DNA of 64,000 nt from Catalimonadaceae bacterium JC749 (GTDB taxonomy: Bacteria > Bacteroidota > Bacteroidia > Cytophagales > Cyclobacteriaceae), in the NCBI GenBank assembly GCA_021730635.1, contig JAJNNC010000002.1, positions 682,001 through 746,000 on the forward strand, read 5' to 3'. The translations under genes were made by a program, and so were the position numbers. Under the pieces are notes generated by a model. That model was given only the letters and a program-made list of their open reading frames with translations, made no database searches and was not told where the DNA came from. Shown here in pieces: positions 18,993-28,214 of this stretch (position 1 is the first letter of the stretch; each line of letters begins with the position of its first letter).

Positions 18993-19754
18993 TTAAAAAC
19001 TAATGCCTACAGACAGAGAAAGGCGGCGAAGGGTTCGGGCTTCATGGTAAAAAATGTCTCCTCCCCACCCAGGCGTAGTGTATTCGAAAGTGGCTTTTTG
19101 CCAGCGGTATCCTAACCCGATCAGCAGGGCTGAATGGGCCATGTTAAACTGATAACCAATGCCTGGTTGAATCATCAGTCCACCCAGGGTTTTCGAGTAG
19201 TTCACATCGCTTACATTATTGTTGGCCCAGGCCAAGGCATAGCCCGTATTAAAAAAATAGTAAGGGGCTACCTTTTTATTGGTCAGCAGGCCTCTTGCAC
19301 TGGCGTAGATAGGCAGGGTGGAGATTTCGCCGTAAATATCCAAACCCACGCCTATGCCAGCCATCAGGTATTGGTTAAACTGGTAGCCATTGATCATGTT
19401 CAGCGACAGGGAAGCATTGCTCCCAATATGACTTTGGCCGAAAAGCAGCCCTATATCTGCATAGTGCACAAATCCTTTTTCTATGGAAGCCTCATTCGTT
19501 TCAACAGGTTTGGTTTCTGCCAGCTTTCCAAAATGGATACTCTTAATCCTGTCAAAACGTATATCCAGATGCGTCACTTCATCAATTTCCAGGGTCAGAT
19601 ATTCTTCAAAAATAGAGGTAATGATAGTGCCTTGCAGCACTTTTCCGTTTTTCAGATAAACGGTCACTTGGGTTTTCTTCTCCTGGGCCTGTACTGGGTT
19701 CACCAGAACGACCAGCAACCATCCCAGGAGAAACATGAGGGCGGCGATGCGCAT
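18993..19754 (-). CDS. Outer-membrane beta-barrel protein with N-terminal Sm-like domain
   Basis: 253 residues with a signal peptide ending near residue 23 (NPVQAQEK). Residues ~27-75 look like a small Sm-type beta barrel: VTVYLKNGKVLQGTIITSIF followed by EYLTLEID and IRFDRIKSIHFG. After a linker, the remainder has the alternating pattern of an outer-membrane beta barrel (YADIGLLFG, ALLIGLGYRWQKA) ending in a terminal Phe (SVGISF). Its start lies one base beyond the stop of the upstream LVIVD lipoprotein gene, so the two are almost certainly co-transcribed and probably translationally coupled. Function unknown. Confidence 0.75.
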   Translation of the reverse strand: MRIAALMFLLGWLLVVLVNPVQAQEKKTQVTVYLKNGKVLQGTIITSIFEEYLTLEIDEVTHLDIRFDRIKSIHFGKLAETKPVETNEASIEKGFVHYADIGLLFGQSHIGSNASLSLNMINGYQFNQYLMAGIGVGLDIYGEISTLPIYASARGLLTNKKVAPYYFFNTGYALAWANNNVSDVNYSKTLGGLMIQPGIGYQFNMAHSALLIGLGYRWQKATFEYTTPGWGGDIFYHEARTLRRLSLSVGISF

Positions 19755-19755
19755 A

Positions 19756-21096
19756 TCAGAAAGCTATGGTTGGAATCTTACTCAACAATTTGATATCGGT
19801 GGGGTCGCTGTAATCATACTGATATAAGCCATCCTTCCCGATCATCATCAGAACCTGGTCCAGCGGAATCACATCGTAGGCATGAATATCCTCGAAATGT
19901 GCCAGCAGATGCTGGTCTATGGTCTTGGCATTTTGGGCATCATATACTTTCAGGCCAAATTCTCCTTCACAGACGAAGAGCAGGTTGCCATCTATACCCA
20001 GGCCATGGGGGTGTTCCATCGCATACACAGTGACCTGCGAAGGGTGGGTAGGATCAGACACATCCACCACTTCCAGCTGGTTGGTAAACCCTCCACATTC
20101 CGTACCATCCCGCAGCGTTACATAGGCCGTGTCATTTTGTACAACTACCGGATCACAGCTGGTGACATGTGCATAGGTGGAAAGATGGGTAGGATTTTCA
20201 GGATTAGTATTGTCATAAATATGCATGCCATTCTGAGCACCTATGAATAATTTATCCTTGTAGGGAAAGATGGTTTCTATAGCAAAGCCAACGGCTATCT
20301 CATTTCCTGCTTTGGGCTCTTCCAGTGAAGTGATATCAAAGACCTGCATATTATAATCATCAATGGTATAGAGATGCTGGTCTACAATGGTAAAGCGGGC
20401 CATAGAACCACCCACTCCTGCACTTTCTGCCGACCCTTGGAAACCATTGGTAGGCATGGGGGAAGCCAGATCATTGGCGATACTCCTGAAAGCCGCATCG
20501 GTCAGGGCCATACCTCCCCGGTAGTAAAACCAGCCGGGTGCAAATTCATTGGCTTCGCCTTCAAAAGTCTCTATCACTTCCTCTTCCTGCCAACTGGTTA
20601 CCACTCCTTTTTCCGCATCGGGATAGTACCCGTAGCTGTTGTAGAGCGGAAAGACGTTCTCCACCCGTTTTACAACTTTCACATCATGGACATCACTGAT
20701 ATCCAGGGCCAGCAGGTCTATGTAACTGTCTGCATACAAAATGTGTCCCTTTCCTGCCAGGTCAAAATTACCCGGGATGTTGATAAAGCTAATATTGGTA
20801 GGATTAGCCGGGTCAGTATTGTCTATAATATGAATACCTTCATTAGGTTCGTTGATGAACAGATACCCATCGAGAAAATAAATCTTGCCGGGAGCAGACA
20901 CAGGTTTGGGAGGAAGAATATCAAAGGCAGCCCTGAGGTCTTCTGTCGAGGTGTAAACGGGTGTCAGATAAGTATATCGCCGGGTTACCTCTACTTTGTC
21001 AGTACACTGGCAGAGCCATAAAAGGCAAAGGAAGGCAGCCATCATATGGCTTCGGGAGCCATGATTTCTTGGGGAAAAAGTGTAAAGCGTATTCAT
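19756..21096 (-). CDS. LVIVD-repeat lipoprotein
   Basis: 446 residues. The N terminus (positively charged up to residue ~18, then a hydrophobic run ending LWLCQC) is a lipoprotein signal. I keep the first ATG at 21096 because the basic n-region lies before the second Met pair. The body is a series of beta-propeller repeats of the LVIVD type: EGIHIIDNTDPANPTNISFI, LLALDISDVHDVKVVKR, MHIYDNTNPENPTHLSTYA, LEVVDVSDPTHPSQVTVYA and LKVYDAQNAK. These proteins are usually surface or periplasmic and of unknown role, often in protein binding. It is coupled to the outer-membrane protein gene downstream. Confidence 0.88.
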   Translation of the reverse strand: MNTLYTFSPRNHGSRSHMMAAFLCLLWLCQCTDKVEVTRRYTYLTPVYTSTEDLRAAFDILPPKPVSAPGKIYFLDGYLFINEPNEGIHIIDNTDPANPTNISFINIPGNFDLAGKGHILYADSYIDLLALDISDVHDVKVVKRVENVFPLYNSYGYYPDAEKGVVTSWQEEEVIETFEGEANEFAPGWFYYRGGMALTDAAFRSIANDLASPMPTNGFQGSAESAGVGGSMARFTIVDQHLYTIDDYNMQVFDITSLEEPKAGNEIAVGFAIETIFPYKDKLFIGAQNGMHIYDNTNPENPTHLSTYAHVTSCDPVVVQNDTAYVTLRDGTECGGFTNQLEVVDVSDPTHPSQVTVYAMEHPHGLGIDGNLLFVCEGEFGLKVYDAQNAKTIDQHLLAHFEDIHAYDVIPLDQVLMMIGKDGLYQYDYSDPTDIKLLSKIPTIAF

Positions 21097-21224
21097 GACA
21101 ATCAGGATTAGCCGTTAGGAAAGATTTGTATGATAAGAGACACAATCAACAGCCCGAATGGTTGGAACCTGCTGATTTTTTTGTAAGTTTTGCCAGCAAA
21201 GCCATTTTAAAACTTGACTTTTAC

Positions 21225-22217
21225 ATGAAATATACGACTTTACCCAACACTGACCTGAAAGTTTCCCGGATAGCCTTTGGGGCCTGGGCCATCGTAGGAG
21301 GATTCAACTGGGGCCCCCAGGATGAAAAAGATTCCATAGAAGCCCTGCAAGCTGCTTATGAGGCAGGGATCAATTTTTTTGATACGGCAGAAGCCTACGG
21401 CAATGGTGCTTCTGAAAATCTGATCAACAAAGCTTTATCGGATGTAAAAGACAAGATTGTGGTGGCTACTAAGCTCAAACCGGAAGACTTTGCCTATCAA
21501 TCTGTGAAGAAGGCCTGTGAAGCCCGGCTAAAAGCTTTACAAACAGACTCTCTGGACCTGTTACAACTCCACTGGCCTAATCATGACATTCCGCTGGAAG
21601 AAACCATAAGTGCCCTGGAAGCGCTCAAAAGCGAAGGAAAAATCCGGGCCTTTGGCGTATCTAATTTTGGTGTACAGGATTTAAAAGAGTGCCTTTCGTA
21701 CTCGGATCAGGTTGCCAGCAATCAGTTGCCTTACAATCTGCTGTGGCGGGCTATTGAGTTTGAAATCCTGCCGCTATGTATAGAAAAAAACGTGCCTGTA
21801 TTGTGTTATTCTCCCCTGATGCAAGGCCTGCTGACCGGAAAATTTGCATCACCTGAGCAAGTACCGGATGATAGGGCCAGAACCCGACACTTTTCAAAAG
21901 AAAGAGCGCAGACCCGTCATCAGGAATTTGGAAAAGAGCAGGAAACTTTTGCTGCAATAGAAGCGATTCGTCGGATTGCAGAAAAGGCAAACTTGCCCAT
22001 GGGATCGCTGAGCTTGGCCTGGTTACTGGCACAGCCTGGTGTAGGCAGTGTGATTGTGGGCGGTAGAAACGGCGAACAGGTCAGAAGAAATGTAGAAGCC
22101 ATGGAAGTGCAACTCCCTGATACTATTGTGAGTGAACTGAATCAAGCGACAGATCATTTGAAACAGGTGCTGGGGGCCAATGCCGATCTGTGGCAAAGTG
22201 ACTCCCGGTATCGGTAA
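21225..22217 (+). CDS. Aldo/keto reductase
   Basis: The ATG at 21225 (MKYTTLPNTDLKVSRIAFGA) gives 330 residues, the normal length. An extension to 21126 would add a segment without family similarity. The catalytic tetrad is present: D and Y in INFFDTAEAYGNG, K in VVATKLK, and H in LLQLHWPNHD. The C-terminal NADP-binding part GVGSVIVGGRNGEQVRRNVE is clear. These enzymes reduce aldehydes and ketones with NADPH in the cytoplasm; the specific substrate is unknown. It is divergent from the LVIVD lipoprotein gene. Confidence 0.93.
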   Translation: MKYTTLPNTDLKVSRIAFGAWAIVGGFNWGPQDEKDSIEALQAAYEAGINFFDTAEAYGNGASENLINKALSDVKDKIVVATKLKPEDFAYQSVKKACEARLKALQTDSLDLLQLHWPNHDIPLEETISALEALKSEGKIRAFGVSNFGVQDLKECLSYSDQVASNQLPYNLLWRAIEFEILPLCIEKNVPVLCYSPLMQGLLTGKFASPEQVPDDRARTRHFSKERAQTRHQEFGKEQETFAAIEAIRRIAEKANLPMGSLSLAWLLAQPGVGSVIVGGRNGEQVRRNVEAMEVQLPDTIVSELNQATDHLKQVLGANADLWQSDSRYR

Positions 22218-22601
22218 TTACCTTCCCTTTTATAAAAATACGCTATTACGGTGTCTTCAACGATGCGTCATCAGAGGAGCTTAGAGAATTCTTGATGAAC
22301 ACTATGCCCCTGGCCCTGTAGCCTGATGTATCTCTCTGGCAGCAGGTTTATTTTGCATTTTACATGCCGAGGTGGATATCCTGGCTGATGGAATGGCAAT
22401 CTCCCGATAACTTTGGCCGAAGCCATGAGGTGCTAAAAGACTTACCAGCTATCGTCAGGGGGCAACACAAAAGCAAAACTGGGACAAAAGAATAATCACA
22501 ACAAAGAGCAGGGGTATATTAGTTACTAATGGTATAGGAAAATTGTTTATTTCAGTAAGTTGCTTTAGTTTTCTGCGTTAGTGCGTAGATTACCAATCCT
22601 T
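22218..22601. other. Intergenic region with a doubtful 43-codon ORF
   Basis: About 380 bases between the aldo/keto reductase and the CDF transporter. A short frame at 22364-22495 starts at ATG (MPRWISWLMEWQSPDNF...) and is open upstream for about 14 more codons. It could be a tiny gene or the remnant of a larger one, but I recognise no family. No terminator hairpin with a T run is obvious. Confidence 0.3.
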
Positions 22602-23531
22602 ATGGAGCACCATCACCACCATGATCACGAACACGACCATTCTCATGAGCATGCCGGACCGCATGTGCATCCGGTTACGCAAAATCTGAAGGTGGCCTTC
22701 TTCTTAAACCTGGGCTTTACGCTGGTAGAGTTTATCGGAGGATTGATTACGAATTCTGTGGCCATATTATCTGATGCTGTGCATGATCTGGGAGATACCT
22801 TTGCCATAGGTTCTTCCTGGTTTTTGGAAAATTATGCCCAAAAAGGGCGCACCACCAAGTATTCTTTTGGCTATAAAAGATTTTCCCCTTTGAGTGCGCT
22901 GATCAACTCAGCTATTTTGCTGACAGGTTCTTTTTTTATTGTTTTTGAAACAGTGCCTCGTTTATTCCAACCAGAACCAGTGAATGCGCAGGGTATGCTG
23001 TTGCTGGCTGTATTGGGTGTGGTGATGAATGGAGCCGCTGTTTTACGACTGAGAAAAAGTCAGGATTCAGTAAACCAGAGAACGGTGATGCTACACCTGA
23101 TGGAGGATGCCCTGGGCTGGATTGCCGTTTTGATAGGCAGTATCGTGATGTATTTTACCGGATGGACTGTCATTGACCCTATTTTGTCGCTGGGTATCGC
23201 TGTCTATATTTTTGTCAATGCTTTCAAAAATTTAAGGGCTGTACTGACTATTTTTTTACAGGCTACGCCTAAGGATGTGGACATTGAGAAAGTAAAAGAA
23301 GATTTGCTGAGCATCGAAGAAGTCCAGGATCTGCACGATACACATGTGTGGACCATGGACGGGCAATATAATATTCTGACAGTACATTTGGTATTAACCC
23401 AAAACAGAGCACTCAGCGAATTGCCAGTCATCAGAGACCGGGTGCACCAGGTGCTTAAACAACATCATATTCAACATATCACGGTGCAGTTTGAAGTGCC
23501 GGGAGAAATGTGTGAACTGGAAAAGCATTGA
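22602..23531 (+). CDS. CDF-family zinc/cation efflux transporter (CzcD/ZitB type)
   Basis: Start at the ATG at 22602, 309 residues; the frame extends only 21 bases upstream through a GTG. The N terminus is extremely histidine-rich (MEHHHHHDHEHDHSHEH), as in many zinc exporters. Six transmembrane helices follow, with the transport-site residues H61 and D65 in SDAVHDLGDT (TM2) and the HxxxD of TM5 in LHLMEDALGW. The C-terminal cytoplasmic domain contains LHDTHVWTMDGQYNILTVHL. Likely exports Zn2+ and perhaps Co2+ or Cd2+ by proton antiport. A second, very different CDF-type gene follows 82 bases downstream. Confidence 0.93.
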   Translation: MEHHHHHDHEHDHSHEHAGPHVHPVTQNLKVAFFLNLGFTLVEFIGGLITNSVAILSDAVHDLGDTFAIGSSWFLENYAQKGRTTKYSFGYKRFSPLSALINSAILLTGSFFIVFETVPRLFQPEPVNAQGMLLLAVLGVVMNGAAVLRLRKSQDSVNQRTVMLHLMEDALGWIAVLIGSIVMYFTGWTVIDPILSLGIAVYIFVNAFKNLRAVLTIFLQATPKDVDIEKVKEDLLSIEEVQDLHDTHVWTMDGQYNILTVHLVLTQNRALSELPVIRDRVHQVLKQHHIQHITVQFEVPGEMCELEKH

Positions 23532-23613
23532 CAAAGGAATGTATTGATTCACTCCGGCGTTCTACTACTGTATTTTTTTGTTTCCGGCGTGCACTTATTC
23601 AAAAAAGACAATC

Positions 23614-24273
23614 ATGAACACAAAAGTAAAAGAAAAAGATACGGCGCATCTCCTGAAAGTGGCCTTCGTGCTGAGCATGATTACTATCTTCTATAATATG
23701 CTGGAAGGTGTGGTTTCTACGTATTTTGGCTTGTCTGACGATACCCTGGCCCTGTTTGGTTTCGGTATTGATAGTTTTGTGGAAGTACTATCCGGTATTG
23801 GTATTGCGCATATGATTTATCGCATGCGTAGTCACCCGGTGCAGGAAAGGGACCAGTTTGAAAAACAGGCCTTACAGCTTACTGGCTTTAGCTTTTATTT
23901 GCTGGCTGTCGGTATGGTCATCACTTCCTTTCTGACTATTTATACCGGAGAACAACCCGTTACTACCCTGGCTGGCATCATCGTCGCGCTGGTGTCTATT
24001 GTAACCATGTATTTTCTGGTGCAGAAAAAAATGGAGGTGGGCAAAGCACTAGACTCTCAACCCATCCTTGCTGATGCCAACTGTACAAAAACCTGTCTTT
24101 ACCTTTCTGTTCTAGTGCTGGTATCCAGTGTATTGTATGAAGTCTTTCATCTGCCTTATGTAGATGCGGTAGGCGCTTTAGGTGTTGGCTGGTTTGCTTT
24201 CCGGGAAGGAAGAGAATCATTTGAGAAAGCCAAAGGCAAAAGTTGCGGTTGCGCTACCTGTAGCGATGAATAA
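23614..24273 (+). CDS. CDF-like cation transporter with CxxxC transport site and Cys-rich tail
   Basis: The ATG at 23614 gives 219 residues and six predicted helices of the CDF fold, without the usual C-terminal cytoplasmic domain. In TM2 the site is D53 and E57 (GFGIDSFVEVLSG). In TM5, where CDF exporters have HxxxD, this protein has C157-x3-C161 (ADANCTKTCLY). The C terminus ends in KSCGCATCSDE with three more cysteines. This suggests a soft metal or thiol-dependent substrate rather than zinc; that is inference. It lies directly after the histidine-rich CDF gene and may share its transcript. Confidence 0.8.
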   Translation: MNTKVKEKDTAHLLKVAFVLSMITIFYNMLEGVVSTYFGLSDDTLALFGFGIDSFVEVLSGIGIAHMIYRMRSHPVQERDQFEKQALQLTGFSFYLLAVGMVITSFLTIYTGEQPVTTLAGIIVALVSIVTMYFLVQKKMEVGKALDSQPILADANCTKTCLYLSVLVLVSSVLYEVFHLPYVDAVGALGVGWFAFREGRESFEKAKGKSCGCATCSDE

Positions 24274-24327
24274 ACTTGAAACCTATCCCCACTCATACCA
24301 ACCAATCGCCTCTAAAACTTCTATTAT

Positions 24328-25119
24328 ATGAAACATGCTTTGGCTTATCTGGAAAAAGGAAAGGGAAAAGCAGTCGTCTTATTACATGGATTCTGTGAAC
24401 GAAAGGAGTTATGGAACGACACCCTGGGTACGATCAGCCAGGTGGCGTATGGGCTTGCACCTGATTTACCGGGTTTTGGCGATAATCCACCCGTTACAGC
24501 GCCAGTTTCCATAGAAAGTATGGCCGATAGTGTGCACGACTGGCTACAGCATCTCGATATTACGCAGGGAATTCTCGTAGGACATTCGTTGGGAGGATAC
24601 CTGAGCCTGGCTTTTGCTGAAAAATATCCGGACTGGGTGAAAGGCTTATGTCTGTTTCACTCTACAGCAAAAGCAGACCCGGAAGAAAAGAAACAAAACA
24701 GAACGCAAACAGTCGATTTTCTGGAGAAAAATGGCATGAACCCTTTTGCGGGTCCTTTTGTAGAACGTTTGTTTTTCCAGCCTGATCGTCCGGACTTGCA
24801 GGCCACTGTGGAGCAACTCAAGGATGTTGTTGTGGCTACCCCTGTGGATACGGCAATTGAAGTGACTAAAGCCATGCGGGATCGACCGGATAGAACCCAT
24901 GTGCTTGTGAATGCCTCCTTTCCGGTACTTTTTATAGCCGGTAGAGAAGACCAGTCGGTACCCTTGTCTACATTGCATGATCAGTTTCTTTTACCACCCA
25001 GCTCTGTTACCGTCCAGGTGTTGCCCAACACCGCTCATATGGGTATGTACGAAAGGAAAGGAGAGGCTTTACAGACACTGCGATCTTTTGTGGAACAAAT
25101 AACGAGCCCCGGTTTATGA
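24328..25119 (+). CDS. Alpha/beta-hydrolase fold protein
   Basis: 263 residues of the alpha/beta-hydrolase fold. The oxyanion loop LLHGFCERKELW, the nucleophile elbow GHSLGG (S87), an acid in AGREDQSVP and the catalytic His in PNTAHMG are all visible. A helical cap lies between about 115 and 200. There is no signal peptide, so it is cytoplasmic. Family members include esterases, haloperoxidase-like and C-C bond hydrolases. The substrate cannot be assigned from context: the genes on either side are a cation transporter and a penicillin acylase-like enzyme. Confidence 0.88.
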   Translation: MKHALAYLEKGKGKAVVLLHGFCERKELWNDTLGTISQVAYGLAPDLPGFGDNPPVTAPVSIESMADSVHDWLQHLDITQGILVGHSLGGYLSLAFAEKYPDWVKGLCLFHSTAKADPEEKKQNRTQTVDFLEKNGMNPFAGPFVERLFFQPDRPDLQATVEQLKDVVVATPVDTAIEVTKAMRDRPDRTHVLVNASFPVLFIAGREDQSVPLSTLHDQFLLPPSSVTVQVLPNTAHMGMYERKGEALQTLRSFVEQITSPGL

Positions 25120-25331
25120 AACTTTGTATGACGAATTATGCAACAATTGTCAAGATAGTTTTCAATTTCATACATAATGGATGTAACATAAAATTTAAAT
25201 CATTTTTTTATAAAAGGGGATTATAGTTAATTTCGTACCCATTTATTAACCAAAAATGCTGAGCCTTTGGATATACAGCAACAAGCTTCAGCCATTTTTC
25301 AAGGTATAGTCATTAAAATTGTTGTTTTTTT

Positions 25332-27767
25332 ATGAAAGTATTTAAATTTCTGCTTTCATTCATTATTACTATTGCGCTGACAGTCGCTCTTAGCATCCGG
25401 ATAGGCAGCATTCCCCCCCTGGGTAATTTTCTGGACCCCTTTCATGGTTTCTGGCAAAATGCCCTCAATGAGGATGATAGTATTCTGCAGACGGTTACGT
25501 TGGAAGGACTCCAGGCTCCCGTCACGATAAAATACGATTCATTGATGATTCCGCATATTTTTGCTGAGCATGAAGAAGATCTGTATATGGTGCAGGGGTA
25601 TGTGACAGCAGCCAACCGGCTCTGGCAAATGGAATTTGTTACGCATGTGGCGGCGGGCCGCGTCTCTGAAATAGTGGGAGAACGTGCTTTGTCATTTGAC
25701 AGACTGCAAAGAAGGAAAGGACTTGGTACCGGTGCCGAAGAAGCGCTGAAAGCCTGGGAACAAGATTCTGTTACCCGGAGGGTCATCAATGCTTATGCCC
25801 GTGGAGTGAATGCCTATATCCAAACCCTGGATTACGCCAGCCTTCCGGTTGAATACAAATTGCTGGACTATACACCAGAACCCTGGACACCCCTGAAAAG
25901 TGTTCTGCTGCTGAAATATCTCTCCAATGACCTTACCTATGGCGATGTGGATCTGGAAAATACCAATACGCTGCAGCTGCTCGGTCAGGAGCGTTTTGAT
26001 TTTCTTTTCCCTACCTACCTGCCTGATTATGACCCTGTGATCCCCAAAGGCACTCCCTGGAATTTTAAGCCCATTGCCATTGATAGTCCACAAGTAGGTT
26101 TCATCAATCAGGCGCTGTTGCCTGGTGAAAGCCCTCTTCGGTCGAATCCGGATAATGGCAGTAACAACTGGGCGGTAGCGGGTAGTAAAACACGTTCGGG
26201 AAAGCCGATACTGGCCAATGATCCGCACCTGGGGCTGAACCTGCCCAGCATCTGGTATCTGGTGCAGTTGCACGGACCTGGTGTCAATGTCTTCGGGGCG
26301 ACGGTACCCGGCGCTCCCAATGTGATCATAGGATTTAACGACTCTATTGCCTGGGGTATGACCAACGCCCGGCGCGATGTGACGGACTGGTATAAAATTG
26401 ATTTTGCCAATAGCGAAAACACCGAATACCGCTTTGATAAAATCAACCTGAAAACACAAAAAAGGGTAGAGGAAATCCGGGTCAGAGATGAGGAAGTGTT
26501 TTATGACACGGTGGTGTACACCCATCATGGCCCTGTGGTGTATGATGAGCATTTTCCTGCCGACACGGTAAACAACAATCACCGGGGCTTTGCCCTTAAA
26601 TGGGTAGCCCATGAAACATCAATGGAAGGGCTTACTTTCTACAAACTCAACAGAGCTAAAAACTATAAAGATTACCAGCAAGCGCTGAAGCATTATGTTT
26701 GCCCTGCTCAGAATTTTGCCTTCGCCTCAGCCCATGGAGATATTGCCATGTGGGTACAGGGAAAGTTCCCTGTCAAGTGGAATGGGCAGGGAAAATTCAT
26801 GCTGGATGGTAGCAGGGCTGATCATGAATGGCAGGCCTATATTCCTTTTGATCAGAATGTGCATGTAGTTAATCCCGGGAGAGGATATGTCAGTTCGGCC
26901 AATCAGGTTCCGGTAGACTCTGCTTATCCCTATTATGTATACGATGACACCTACGAACACTACCGGAATCGCCGTATTAACAATCGCTTGTCTCAGATGC
27001 GCAACATTACCCCTAAGGATATGATGAGCCTGCAGAATGATAATTATAACCTGAAGGCTTCTGAAATTTTGCCACTGATGCTCGATAGCCTGGATCTGGC
27101 GCAGTTCAATGAGTCGCAGCAAAAGGCGTATGAGAGATTGAGAAAATGGAATTATCAGAATAATGCCGGTCAGTTGTCACCGGTCTTCTTTAACTTATGG
27201 TGGGAAAAGTTCATGGCGTTGCTGTGGGATGAGTTTGATCAGGGGGAGGTCAGGCTTCGCCGGCCTGATAGTGAGGTCACAGTGCATGTGATGCGGCAGT
27301 TTCCGAATGATCCCTTTATAGATAATCAAAAAACTACGGCTGTAGAATCGCTGACGGACCTGATCCGCGAATCTTTTGCGCAGGCCATACACGAATCCGA
27401 CGATTGGGAGGAGAGTCATGAAGAAGAACTCAATTGGGGGAATTTCAAAGCGACCCATGTAGATCATCTGCTTAAACTCAATTCTTTCAGCCGGGCAAAC
27501 ATCCAGACTGGAGGAGGATCAGGCATCGTCAATGCTACCAAAAGTGATCATGGTCCTTCCTGGCGGATGATCGTAGAGATGGGCAGCCCGGTAAAAGCCT
27601 GGGGTGTTTATCCGGGCGGGCAGTCCGGCAATCCGGGGAGTCCTTTTTATGACAATATGATAGAACGATGGAGTGAGGGACAGTATTTTGACATGTGGTT
27701 GCTTCAGTCTGAGAGTGATAAACCGGAGAAGATGATGTCGACGCAGCGTCTGTTTCCTTCAAACTAA
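25332..27767 (+). CDS. Penicillin acylase-family N-terminal nucleophile hydrolase
   Basis: 811 residues with an N-terminal hydrophobic segment that exports the protein or anchors it in the membrane. The precursor should self-cleave before S277 (NG|SNNWAVAG), producing an alpha chain and a beta chain whose N-terminal Ser is the nucleophile. Downstream features of the family are PILANDPHLGLNLPSIWYL, GVNVFGATVPGAPNVIIGFN, and SIAWGMTNARRDVTDWYKID. Homologues hydrolyse penicillins, acyl-homoserine lactones or other N-acyl amides in the periplasm; here the substrate is unknown. A small membrane protein gene follows within ten bases. Confidence 0.92.
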   Translation: MKVFKFLLSFIITIALTVALSIRIGSIPPLGNFLDPFHGFWQNALNEDDSILQTVTLEGLQAPVTIKYDSLMIPHIFAEHEEDLYMVQGYVTAANRLWQMEFVTHVAAGRVSEIVGERALSFDRLQRRKGLGTGAEEALKAWEQDSVTRRVINAYARGVNAYIQTLDYASLPVEYKLLDYTPEPWTPLKSVLLLKYLSNDLTYGDVDLENTNTLQLLGQERFDFLFPTYLPDYDPVIPKGTPWNFKPIAIDSPQVGFINQALLPGESPLRSNPDNGSNNWAVAGSKTRSGKPILANDPHLGLNLPSIWYLVQLHGPGVNVFGATVPGAPNVIIGFNDSIAWGMTNARRDVTDWYKIDFANSENTEYRFDKINLKTQKRVEEIRVRDEEVFYDTVVYTHHGPVVYDEHFPADTVNNNHRGFALKWVAHETSMEGLTFYKLNRAKNYKDYQQALKHYVCPAQNFAFASAHGDIAMWVQGKFPVKWNGQGKFMLDGSRADHEWQAYIPFDQNVHVVNPGRGYVSSANQVPVDSAYPYYVYDDTYEHYRNRRINNRLSQMRNITPKDMMSLQNDNYNLKASEILPLMLDSLDLAQFNESQQKAYERLRKWNYQNNAGQLSPVFFNLWWEKFMALLWDEFDQGEVRLRRPDSEVTVHVMRQFPNDPFIDNQKTTAVESLTDLIRESFAQAIHESDDWEESHEEELNWGNFKATHVDHLLKLNSFSRANIQTGGGSGIVNATKSDHGPSWRMIVEMGSPVKAWGVYPGGQSGNPGSPFYDNMIERWSEGQYFDMWLLQSESDKPEKMMSTQRLFPSN

Positions 27768-27776
27768 ACAAGACCT

Positions 27777-28151
27777 ATGAAATTTATTCTGAAAGTGATT
27801 CTGATTGCTTCCCTTAGTTATCTGGCAGAACTGTTTTTTCCCTGGTGGTCAGTGGTGTTTTGTGCTTTTCTGGTAGGGGGCATCCTACCAACCAAAGGAT
27901 TCAACGATTTTCTGGCTGGATTTCTGGGAGTAGGATTACTCTGGCTTATTTTTGCCTTGCTGATTGATCTAGACTCCGATAGCCTGCTGGCTCAGCGGAT
28001 AGCACCAGTGTTGCAGATGAGTAATGCCCTGGTGGTGACTTCCGTTACAGGCTTATTGGGCGCGTTGGCTGGTGGTTTCGGTGCACTCAGCGGTAGTCAG
28101 TTGCGTAGAATCTTTATGGAAGATCCCCCTAAGCCTGGCTATTTTGGCTAG
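27777..28151 (+). CDS. Small membrane protein of unknown function
   Basis: 124 residues with three or four hydrophobic segments: ILKVILIASLSYLAELFFPW, VVFCAFLVGGILP, FLGVGLLWLIFALLI and SVTGLLGALAGGFGALSG, then a short polar tail. It starts nine bases after the acylase gene stop, so the two are probably co-transcribed. I do not recognise a family. Confidence 0.75.
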   Translation: MKFILKVILIASLSYLAELFFPWWSVVFCAFLVGGILPTKGFNDFLAGFLGVGLLWLIFALLIDLDSDSLLAQRIAPVLQMSNALVVTSVTGLLGALAGGFGALSGSQLRRIFMEDPPKPGYFG

Positions 28152-28214
28152 TCTCAGCAACTTCTGTTTTGCAGGATCAGCTATTAATCATAATGATAAA
28201 CTATACAAACCTAT

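Noticed and set aside
22364-22495. A 43-codon frame between the aldo/keto reductase and the CDF gene as a confident gene
   Set aside because: Too short and without any family or promoter support; mentioned only as a doubtful remnant.
25692-26612. Minus-strand open frame of about 300 codons inside the acylase gene
   Set aside because: Antisense to a penicillin acylase with all key motifs; the translation has no domain and many rare features of a shadow frame.
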